Below, in pieces: positions 51,401-58,507 of a stretch of 64,000 nucleotides of DNA (its first letter is position 1; each line of letters starts with the position of its first letter). The stretch comes from Pseudomonadales bacterium (GTDB lineage: Bacteria > Pseudomonadota > Gammaproteobacteria > Pseudomonadales > DC-out160), in the NCBI GenBank assembly GCA_019090455.1, contig JAHRWA010000104.1:182136-246135 (forward strand). The letters are read 5' to 3'. The notes below the pieces were generated by a model, which was given only the letters and a program-made list of their open reading frames with translations, had not been told where the DNA came from and searched no databases. The position numbers and the translations under genes are program-made.

Positions 51401-52289
51401 CCCATTGATCTGATGTGCCCACTTGGGCCAGAGCGTTGCTACTTTGGGGGACTGTGTATTGTTCTTCTTCCGATCGCCAGAAAACAGAGCTGAGGTAAGT
51501 GGCTCCTAGAGCTGGTACCTTGTGAGAAGAATGTTTGAGTTGATCAAGATGTCGATATCCTTTATCCCCATTCGCATTCGTCGATTGTGCCGGTACCGCC
51601 GTCACAATGTATTGATAGGTGTTATTGTCGGGCTCTTTTTCTAAATACGCCAATACCGCTGGCGGAATATTTTGAGTGGTGTTGTTACTAAATTCTGACA
51701 ATGCCAAATCGACGAACACACGATCCACCTGCTCTATAGCGTAATCGGATTCGGCGAGTAGGCTGTAAATAGAATCGTAGGTATAAAATCGAATATGAGT
51801 ATCATCAAGAATTCCCGTGTCAGTGTAATTAAACTGGCCATCGATGAGATCCAGTAACACACCTTTATAGGAAATGTTCGGAATGGAAAATAGAACCTTT
51901 CCATCAGGCGCTAGAAACTCAGATAGCTGATCAAGAATAAATTGAGGCTCTCGTAGATGCTCGATAATATCAGCACAGACGATGTAATCGAATTGCGCAT
52001 TAACGGGTAGGGCATCGACCAGATGTTCCTTTTCTAAATCAAGCTGGTGGGCCTGATCATAACTGGCTCTCCTGTTTTCTGAAAATAGATCCTGAATATC
52101 AACGCCGACCACGTAGCAGTTTTTCTGGGTTTTTAGGTAATGTCCAAGAGCGCCCGATCCACAGCCCAAATCTAACACTCGGCTTTTTGGATTAATGATC
52201 CGAGTTATTTTTCCGAGAGAGTCGTCCGTATTCGTGTCGAGGCTACGGTGATAAACGCTATTTTTCTTTTCCAGTTCGGTACTAATAAT
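48474..52289 (-). CDS. Multidomain methyltransferase and double GT2 glycosyltransferase
   Basis: This giant protein of about 1270 residues is for surface polysaccharide assembly. It begins with a SAM methyltransferase domain (VLDLGCGSGALGHYL), followed by two beta segments ending in VRFDP and LRIDP. Between them is a coiled coil of about 60 residues. Two GT-A domains complete it (ISILMPVYNVP with LLDHDDE, and VTLVIPNRDAYEI with GLLNNDLE). The first GTG in frame (52178) would cut off the conserved-looking N-terminus ELEKKNSVYHRSLDTNTDD. That segment follows a good AAGGAAG ribosome site with only AUU codons (52289 or 52286) available as start. AUU initiation or an upstream frameshift is therefore proposed. 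Confidence 0.8.
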   Translation of the reverse strand: MISTELEKKNSVYHRSLDTNTDDSLGKITRIINPKSRVLDLGCGSGALGHYLKTQKNCYVVGVDIQDLFSENRRASYDQAHQLDLEKEHLVDALPVNAQFDYIVCADIIEHLREPQFILDQLSEFLAPDGKVLFSIPNISYKGVLLDLIDGQFNYTDTGILDDTHIRFYTYDSIYSLLAESDYAIEQVDRVFVDLALSEFSNNTTQNIPPAVLAYLEKEPDNNTYQYIVTAVPAQSTNANGDKGYRHLDQLKHSSHKVPALGATYLSSVFWRSEEEQYTVPQSSNALAQVGTSDQWVELTLPKQETSLGAVRFDPADRPGTLIISEMEIKDKEGTLLWQWSENKIVPALKSQHDALLSIVDNTLVCFITGQDPHFDLPLPTGILEKVSQGCVLRARMSWPQTNEYSAIMAATKDAREYQHQISSLNQEKCNTEQKQRQATQQLTASLSQAEKTISELQTSNAHLHQQLELIRTSRIWPLFLLIRIIKTLAVRLSTLLSNTLYHLETISINGIIDSADSDYKFQSIDSDPQFIVAARDNVPLMGWYEVTVEMGTETKHANSKLYIDRGTGFSEKNSYPLEKSKSKKTGQNTTLTAFIWLPPNFTRLRIDPIDHVGKFNFHGANLKPVSLITVFSQYGKTLLSAITSTYSATEIIKKSVALIRQEGPRAYLSRIRHVIKSRLENDMDHQQWFDLYQRVDETERQRLVAHCCDFEYQPKISILMPVYNVPVQWLVKAIESIENQIYSNWELCIANDASTDPAIAPLLDEYQQKDKRIKVIHRPDNGHISAASNSALALASGEYVSLLDHDDEFTDDALYRIVQALNENPELNILYSDEDLIDTEDMLYRPHFKSSWNPDLFHCQNYLCHLMTYRTQLVRSVAGFRTGVEGAQDYDLALRCIAKVAENSIHHIPRILYHWRAIEGSTAKDLGEKDYATAAGIKALEDYFLQIDPNITVERGPWPTTYRPRYPIPAKAPSVTLVIPNRDAYEILKRCIDSILEKTDYTNFSILIIDNGSTETQAVQYLEQLNNTNKVRVVKYDQPFNFSAINNFAIGLCDTPIVGLLNNDLEVISTDWLTKMVSNLLRPEIGVVGAKLYYPNDTIQHAGVILGLGPDGVAGHSHKTFDRNSRGYIGRLCLPQNLSAVTAACLLVKKEVYTEVGGLDQDNLKVAFNDVDFCLKIRAAGYRVYWEPDAELYHYESATRGYEDTPEKKSRFNQEKQFMHQKWGDTLGNDPYYNPNLTQHHENFSVAWPPRESDRLPTLPAPQSHQREIV

Positions 52290-52341
52290 GAAGCTTCCTT
52301 CTGTTGAGACTGATCATGCCTAATCTATCTGGGCGACAGCG

Positions 52342-53025
52342 TTAGCCAGTTTTCTTTGGTAGTCTTTTTTTCAGAGATGCTGCGAAATTATGTATTCTGT
52401 TCTTCACTTCTGTTAGATCTTTAATGTTGAGATGAGGAGTCCCACCTTTGGCTTTCTCTGTGGCGTATTGAATAAAGGTGCCAATTTGATGAGAAGACAA
52501 AAACGGCGCGGCTTCTACGATTTCATGTTGTGGCCAATCCCACCACTGTATTGCGAGTAGGGCTTCAATTTCCTCTTTCTCAAACCGATAGCGATTGAGG
52601 GTGGCGGGATTGCCGGTGACAATGCTATAGGCGGTAACGTCTTTGGCGACCACGGCCCCTGCAGCTATGACAGCACCATGACCCACGGTGACACCTGACA
52701 GAATTTTGGCTCCGTACCCAATCCAGACATCATTACCTATAAGAGTCGGGCCTTTTGAAGCGGGGTGTCCATCTTGAGAGGCACCCTCTAGCCCAAAGGC
52801 AATACGCAGAGGGTAGGTGGTGACCCAATCGACTCTGTGTTCACCACCGCCAAAAATGCAGACCTCATCGGCGATGGAGCAGTACTTTCCTATTTTTATT
52901 TTTTCCGATTCCGACCAGAGCAATAGTTTCGGATTGCCGTAAGTGTTGCAGCCCACTTCGACTCTGTCATCATCGGATAGGAGGGGTGAAATCTTTAATG
53001 TGGGAGTTTCGTTTTTTTCCGTCAT
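52342..53025 (-). CDS. CatB-type hexapeptide O-acetyltransferase
   Basis: This 227-residue left-handed beta-helix acyltransferase is related to xenobiotic/streptogramin acetyltransferases. Hexapeptide repeats run through [57 protein letters not shown] as a continuous coil. The catalytic His lies in [14 protein letters not shown]. In this setting it most likely acetylates a sugar of the exported polysaccharide. Its start overlaps the upstream ATP-binding protein gene by four bases. Confidence 0.87.
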   Translation of the reverse strand: MTEKNETPTLKISPLLSDDDRVEVGCNTYGNPKLLLWSESEKIKIGKYCSIADEVCIFGGGEHRVDWVTTYPLRIAFGLEGASQDGHPASKGPTLIGNDVWIGYGAKILSGVTVGHGAVIAAGAVVAKDVTAYSIVTGNPATLNRYRFEKEEIEALLAIQWWDWPQHEIVEAAPFLSSHQIGTFIQYATEKAKGGTPHLNIKDLTEVKNRIHNFAASLKKRLPKKTG

Positions 53026-54404
53026 GAGTATTCACTCACGTTTACGCGAATCGCATTCATTGGAATGCCTACAATACCAAATCGCACACTAGTGGTTTTC
53101 ACCGAGAATAATAATGCATCGTGAACCCAGTGATGTTGTACGTGATGCTCCAGTGTCCCTTCAGCAACGGCGACGCAAATGGAGTAATCCCCGTTTTGCA
53201 ACAGCGGCATAACAAACTCGAAATCCACATACATATCCTGGCCCTCGTCTAGATACACGGGGGAATCCATCGTCGATATGTCAGTGGTGTCGCCAAATAG
53301 AGATTGCCCCAGTTTATCTTTGATAAAAAAACCAATGATGAGACCTTGCACCGGCTGATGAGCGATGACAGAAACTCGCAAGGCCACCACCTCGCCACCC
53401 ACGGCCCAGGAAAGTGGAGCCTCACTCTTGTCTAACAGCGCGACAGATTGAACCGTCGCACCAGCGAGGCCGAAACTTGCTGATTCTTCATTAAACTCGG
53501 ATAATTTAATATCGTTTCTGAGCGAGCTAGCATTCAGGAATGCCATCCGTTGATCCTTCGTTACCGCAGGGCCTTCCTCATCATTGATACTAGAAGCGTT
53601 GATATCAGAATCAACGGGAGCAGCGTCATTTGCCGACGTTTGCTTTTGAATTTTATGCTGGCCTTGTTGTTTTTCAAAAACGGAAGCCAAATACGCTTCG
53701 CAGACTGTCTTCGCATCGCCGAGCATTTTGTTCTTGCCCTGATCCAGCCACAGCACGCGATCACAAAGGTTGGTGACCGCACCGGCATCGTGACTGACAA
53801 ACAACAGCGTGTTGTCTTTTTTGAACTGACGTAAAAAGCGCATACACTTTTGCACAAATGCCGCATCGCCCACGGCCAAGGCTTCGTCTATCACTAAAAT
53901 CTCAGCATCCACATGCACTACCACTGCAAACGCCAGCCGGACAAACATGCCGCTGGAATAGTGTTTGACGGGACGATCGAAGAAATCGCCGATATCGGCA
54001 AATTCTTGTATAGATTGCATTTTAGCTTCGATTTCTTCGCGTGCTAGCCCCAACACCGAGGCGTTCATATAAACATTCTCTCGGCCGGTAAATTCTCCGT
54101 TGAATCCCGAACCCAATTCTAATAATGCACCGACCCTGCCGTGTTTCGTAATACTGCCCCCAGTGGGAGCCAATGTCCCCACTAGCATTTGTAGCAAGGT
54201 ACTCTTGCCCGAACCATTGCTGCCAATAATGCCAATGGTCTCGCCTTTTTTGATGTGTAGCGAGATATCACTGACGGCGACAAACTCTTTGTAAAACTGA
54301 CGGTGTCCACGCCATAACATTTGTTTCAAACGATCCTGTGGCCGATCATAGATTTGATAGCACTTCGATACGTTCTCAATTTCGATGGTGTAGTCAGAGG
54401 ACAT
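53022..54404 (-). CDS. Polysaccharide ABC exporter ATP-binding protein (Wzt type)
   Basis: This 460-residue protein energises export of a lipid-linked glycan. The ATPase domain carries Walker [12 protein letters not shown], the signature [13 protein letters not shown] and Walker [15 protein letters not shown]-terminal Wzt-like beta-sandwich (about 300-460) normally recognises the modified polymer end. The ATG at 54404 overlaps the permease stop by 11 bp and gives the conserved [17 protein letters not shown]. The C-terminal carbohydrate-binding part suggests that a terminal modification, such as the methyl or acetyl groups made by the neighbouring enzymes, signals export. Confidence 0.93.
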   Translation of the reverse strand: MSSDYTIEIENVSKCYQIYDRPQDRLKQMLWRGHRQFYKEFVAVSDISLHIKKGETIGIIGSNGSGKSTLLQMLVGTLAPTGGSITKHGRVGALLELGSGFNGEFTGRENVYMNASVLGLAREEIEAKMQSIQEFADIGDFFDRPVKHYSSGMFVRLAFAVVVHVDAEILVIDEALAVGDAAFVQKCMRFLRQFKKDNTLLFVSHDAGAVTNLCDRVLWLDQGKNKMLGDAKTVCEAYLASVFEKQQGQHKIQKQTSANDAAPVDSDINASSINDEEGPAVTKDQRMAFLNASSLRNDIKLSEFNEESASFGLAGATVQSVALLDKSEAPLSWAVGGEVVALRVSVIAHQPVQGLIIGFFIKDKLGQSLFGDTTDISTMDSPVYLDEGQDMYVDFEFVMPLLQNGDYSICVAVAEGTLEHHVQHHWVHDALLFSVKTTSVRFGIVGIPMNAIRVNVSEYS

Positions 54405-55224
54405 CAGCGAATCCCCTTCTTGTTTTTTCAAACCACCAATGACCAATGCCGTAGACGACAAGGCTAATGGCAAAGTACACCGCTAAGCCAAACCAGTGAA
54501 TCGACTCACCATAGAGGACCACGGCGCGGGCTTGCTCAATAATAAACGTGAGTGGATTCATCAGAATCACGGTTTGAAAATGCTCGGGTACGGCTGAAAT
54601 AGGATAAAAGACAGGAGACATAAACAGCATTACCATGGTGATGATACCCACCAGTTGTGACAGGTCTCTAAGGTAAACGCCGACAGAAGAAAAAAACAGG
54701 CATATGCCTAAGGTAAGTAAAACTAACGGCAGCATCACGATAGGGAGTAGCAATACGGATAGGTGTAGCTCGGTGCCGGTAATCAAGAGCGCGACCATTA
54801 AAACGGTACTTTGTACCAGGGTTTGAAATAGCGCGCTTCCCACAGCCACAGTGGATAAGACCTCTAGAGGAAAGACGACTTTTTTGACGTAGTTGACGTT
54901 AGCGAGCACCAAAGTCGGAGAGCGATTGATGACGTCAGCAAAAAAACCGTGAACAATCATCCCCACAAATAGGACTAAGGCGAAATTGATAGAGTCCTCT
55001 TCCGCTCCACCCCAACGTAATTTAAAAACCGTGGAGAAAATAAAGGTATATACCAACAGCAATAGTACTGGCGTGACCAGTGACCACAGGAGCCCTAGCA
55101 AAGAGGCTCGGTATCGACTGCTAATTTCCCTTTGCACCAGTTTATAAATGAGAAACCGATGATGCCAAAGGTTTTGCAAGCCGAAATAAGGCTGAGGTGA
55201 TAGTGCAGGAGCTTGCATATTCAT
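54394..55224 (-). CDS. Polysaccharide ABC exporter permease (Wzm type)
   Basis: This 276-residue inner-membrane protein has six predicted helices and the ABC2-membrane family pattern (LVQREISSRYRASLLGLLWS, FMSPVFYPISAVP, NPLTFIIEQARAV). It forms the channel with the ATP-binding protein encoded downstream (11-bp overlap). It is the first gene of the minus-strand polysaccharide unit. Confidence 0.93.
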   Translation of the reverse strand: MNMQAPALSPQPYFGLQNLWHHRFLIYKLVQREISSRYRASLLGLLWSLVTPVLLLLVYTFIFSTVFKLRWGGAEEDSINFALVLFVGMIVHGFFADVINRSPTLVLANVNYVKKVVFPLEVLSTVAVGSALFQTLVQSTVLMVALLITGTELHLSVLLLPIVMLPLVLLTLGICLFFSSVGVYLRDLSQLVGIITMVMLFMSPVFYPISAVPEHFQTVILMNPLTFIIEQARAVVLYGESIHWFGLAVYFAISLVVYGIGHWWFEKTRRGFADVL

Positions 55225-55511
55225 TGCGTTCTTCCCGTGTGGGTGATGCGCTTTGCTTTAGTGGTGATCAATAAGTAGACCCTTCGTTGTGTTTTTAAAT
55301 ATCAATATTTAAAATTTGGGATTCCGTATCTCATGACATTTCTACCGGCACTTTAATATTCTAGAAAATATTTCAGAACTAGCTATATTGATAATTGTTA
55401 TAAAGAATCAATCTGAAGTCCCCTTTTTCTAGATTTCCATGGGACTTCACTTATTCGGTTAGATTGATATGGCTAGATTGCTACGGTTAGATTTCGCATT
55501 AGGATTCAGTT
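55225..55511. promoter_or_regulatory. Divergent promoter region with inverted and 14-bp direct repeats
   Basis: This 287-bp AT-rich gap separates the two surface units. It holds a 9-bp inverted repeat (TGAAGTCCC at 55414-55422, GGGACTTCA at 55441-55449) and three copies of GG(T/C)TAGATT at 55457, 55471 and 55485, exactly 14 bp apart. The repeats end about 20 bp before the plus-strand start, fitting a regulator-binding array. Confidence 0.6.
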
Positions 55512-57317
55512 TTGGAGATACAGCATCAGACATCCCCGGTTTCTCAGCCTATAGAGGAAAGCCGTCTCTATCGATTTATTCACGTATTGCTTATCTTGCT
55601 GGCGGTTCTGGTTTATTACGGTTTTGTACTTTCGCTTAGTAGCAACGTTCCCTATTCCGATGACTTTAATGACATACTCTGGACGCTTATCTCCTATGTG
55701 GAGAGCGATAACACTTTCGATAAGTTAAGTACTTTACTGCGCCAGCATAATGAGCATAAAACCCTAATACCTCGGCTTATCTATTTATCCCACTATTTAT
55801 TGTTTCATCACGTAAATTTCGCCACGCTTATTGTTGTGGGTAATCTCGCGATATTGGGACTGTATGTCGGCTTTCTGAAACAACTGGGAAATAACCGTTT
55901 TATCCAGCCCATTGCAGTGATGCTGGCCTTTACGCTTTTTCAAGCGCAAACCATACAAAGCATGTTCTGGGCGATGGCGGCGGTATCCAATTACTATGTC
56001 CTGTTTTTTGCCATGCTAAGCCTGGCGATACTGACCCATAAGAAGACGTATCAACATTTGGTACTAGCGGGAGCTGTGGGCCTATTGGCGACATTTACGC
56101 AAGCTAATGGCATGTTGGTATTCGGGGCGGGTGCTGTGTATTTATTTCAAAATCTTTTATTGGAAAGAAAGAAAACACAAATCGGGAATAATAAGGTATC
56201 TAGAGACAGTAATAAGGAGTCTCAGCAACGACTCGTTTTTTGGTTATTACTCTCGGCACTAGCGGCGTTTGCCTACCTTTATAATTTTCACCACACCAAA
56301 GCAACCTCATCCATACTTACGCGTATTAGCTCTGATCCGTTGATGTTGGTGAGTTACTATCTAAAAGTGATGGGCTCGGGTTTTGCGCAAAGTAATCCGA
56401 CTGCGGCATTATTCTCAGGCGTGTTCTTGCTCTTCTCATTCGGATTAATGCTCTTTAAACGATTTCATATTCGTCACGCAGGATTGTTTTATTTTTTAAT
56501 TTTTATCCTCATGTCCATTTTTATCATTACGCTGTCACGCACCATCTGGGGGGATCATCAGGCGTTAGCGGCCAATCGCTATCGTATTTTATCTGTTAAT
56601 ATTTGGGCCATCAGTCTTCTTTTCTATGTTGATACCTATCTTCAACAGCAGAGTCAGAGAAACCGGTTAATCTGTTTCGGCATTTTGATTGTTGTCATTG
56701 TCGGGTTTGTTCATAGTTACTATCTGAACTATCCGAAAGTAAAACGTTTGCAACACACCATCGTAAGTGACCTAAAACACTGGATGATCGAGGAGGGCGC
56801 GATATCCAGCCTCTTACCCTTTTGGGCTGCGTTTTATTCGACGGATATGATGACAAGAGCCATTAAGCACGATATATATCGACCCGATCATCTGCTATTT
56901 GAAAATGTCAGTATGAAAGAGGTTTCTGCAGAGCGTTGCCTCGACTGGTTGCCATCACCACTGGAACTCGGTATTGCACCGATATCCAAATCGACGAGTT
57001 ATGCCCAATCTATCGGTATTTCACTGGCTGATACTTTCTTGGCAGAAAACACCTTCAATAGCGCATTCCTCCTACTCTGCTCTGGTAGTCATCAATATCG
57101 AATGACACTCAACGCTGGCGCATTGGCATCTCTCGATTCTGAATTAACAATCAATTTCTCAACTCTGCCAATTGCCTCAGGTAGCTATAAGCTAGGACTC
57201 GCTCTGTCTAGTGAAAGCGGAAATCAAACTTATGGAGGTGCAGAAAAATTGTCGATTGATAATAGTCATTATCTGATGAAGATGGATAAGCGACAGATTA
57301 GCGAGGGTAAAAGATAA
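55512..57317 (+). CDS. Polytopic membrane protein, GT-C-like
   Basis: This is a 601-residue protein with about ten hydrophobic helices between residues 20 and 420 and a soluble C-terminal part with beta character. The luminal segment NVPYSDDFNDI and the QHNEHKTLIPRL motif after the first helix recall membrane GT-C glycosyltransferases or related hypothetical proteins that use lipid-linked sugars; no family name is certain. The only start after the in-frame stop is TTG 55512, preceded by TTAGGA. It is the first gene of the CotH/VTC unit and is followed by five bases before the next gene. Confidence 0.65.
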   Translation: MEIQHQTSPVSQPIEESRLYRFIHVLLILLAVLVYYGFVLSLSSNVPYSDDFNDILWTLISYVESDNTFDKLSTLLRQHNEHKTLIPRLIYLSHYLLFHHVNFATLIVVGNLAILGLYVGFLKQLGNNRFIQPIAVMLAFTLFQAQTIQSMFWAMAAVSNYYVLFFAMLSLAILTHKKTYQHLVLAGAVGLLATFTQANGMLVFGAGAVYLFQNLLLERKKTQIGNNKVSRDSNKESQQRLVFWLLLSALAAFAYLYNFHHTKATSSILTRISSDPLMLVSYYLKVMGSGFAQSNPTAALFSGVFLLFSFGLMLFKRFHIRHAGLFYFLIFILMSIFIITLSRTIWGDHQALAANRYRILSVNIWAISLLFYVDTYLQQQSQRNRLICFGILIVVIVGFVHSYYLNYPKVKRLQHTIVSDLKHWMIEEGAISSLLPFWAAFYSTDMMTRAIKHDIYRPDHLLFENVSMKEVSAERCLDWLPSPLELGIAPISKSTSYAQSIGISLADTFLAENTFNSAFLLLCSGSHQYRMTLNAGALASLDSELTINFSTLPIASGSYKLGLALSSESGNQTYGGAEKLSIDNSHYLMKMDKRQISEGKR

Positions 57318-57322
57318 ACCGA

Positions 57323-58507
57323 ATGTGGCAGAGTAAACTCATTACGTTAATTAACGCGACTCTACTGTTGGTATCGCTAGCAGCAGCTGCTACGTGGGTG
57401 ACGTGGAGTTATTCGCCTAATGCCGTGAATCAATTCGATACCTATATTATTACTCGCTATACCGCCCATTACCTCACGAAGCTTAATGCGGCGAAAGATC
57501 AGCTTAAACGCTCTCCACAAGAGGGGATTGCGTTAGTCCAGTCTCTCGCCGATGATATATCTAAATCAGTAAAGTTAGATCGCTTAGATCCCGTTAAAAG
57601 AGAAAGCTTTAAAGTGATAGTTCAACATTATCGGGGCGTAGGAGAATCTCGTCTGGAAATGAAGTGGGCAAAAAAATGGACTGAATTCGACCCGCAAGAT
57701 TTAGAAGCACAGCTTGCCTATGCACTGGCTTTCTACGCGTCCAAAGGGGAGAAGCAAAGCGGGCTAACGCCACTAATCAAGCTCTATTCTCGTGCCCCTA
57801 ATATTGAAATGATACAGTGGCCTCTCTTTATGGTTGCTCTGCGTCACGTGGCGATTGGCCCCATTGATTCAGACCCTGTAGATTCAGGCCCTGTAGATTC
57901 AGACCCGATGGCTTTAGAGACGACTGCCTTAGACATCATCGACGCCTTATTGAATCGAAATATCGGTAGCGATTCCAATGTGAATTGGGAAGTTTTCTGG
58001 GATACGGATCAAGGGTTTCAGCCGAACAATAGCAAAAAAATAATCCCCTACAAAGGAGATCACAATACGCTGAGTTCTTCACTATCGTTGCCCAAGGGTA
58101 CGCAACGCATTCGAATCGATCCACCACCCAATAAAGCTTGGACGCTGAAGACTATAAGAATGGAATACGTATTCACTCATCATACTCTGGAGAATGATTT
58201 ACTCGTTGCCAATACCCCCTTAAGTGAAATTACTTTGCAATTAAATGATCTAGAAAGGAAGAAGGATAGTCTGCGAATATTGAAGGGTAGCGATCCGTAT
58301 TTCTTTTTCACTACCCCTTCTGATCTGAAAAATGAAGGGGCTCAAGTGTCTTTGCAGATGGAGGTGGAGAGAACCTACTCAGGGGAAATAATTCAGTTTT
58401 TCGAATCATCTGAATACCACTCTCTATTGGCGAAATTAAAAATAAAAAATAGCAGGCATCTGATTTCTCAGTTAGCAGCGTTACAACGTAAAGTATCCGA
58501 ATCGTAG
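57323..58507 (+). CDS. Membrane-anchored periplasmic protein with R-[FI]-D-P beta domain
   Basis: This 394-residue protein has a single N-terminal membrane helix (LINATLLLVSLAAAATWV). A helical, TPR-like segment follows (EAQLAYALAFYASKGEKQSG). A short DS-P tandem repeat lies at about residues 180-196 (57861-57910). The C-terminal beta region (NVNWEVFWDTDQGFQPNNS, then QRIRIDPPPNK) resembles a segment in the giant glycosyltransferase at 48-52 kb. The function is unknown; the shared domain suggests interaction with the same glycan machinery. It ends directly at the next start. Confidence 0.6.
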   Translation: MWQSKLITLINATLLLVSLAAAATWVTWSYSPNAVNQFDTYIITRYTAHYLTKLNAAKDQLKRSPQEGIALVQSLADDISKSVKLDRLDPVKRESFKVIVQHYRGVGESRLEMKWAKKWTEFDPQDLEAQLAYALAFYASKGEKQSGLTPLIKLYSRAPNIEMIQWPLFMVALRHVAIGPIDSDPVDSGPVDSDPMALETTALDIIDALLNRNIGSDSNVNWEVFWDTDQGFQPNNSKKIIPYKGDHNTLSSSLSLPKGTQRIRIDPPPNKAWTLKTIRMEYVFTHHTLENDLLVANTPLSEITLQLNDLERKKDSLRILKGSDPYFFFTTPSDLKNEGAQVSLQMEVERTYSGEIIQFFESSEYHSLLAKLKIKNSRHLISQLAALQRKVSES

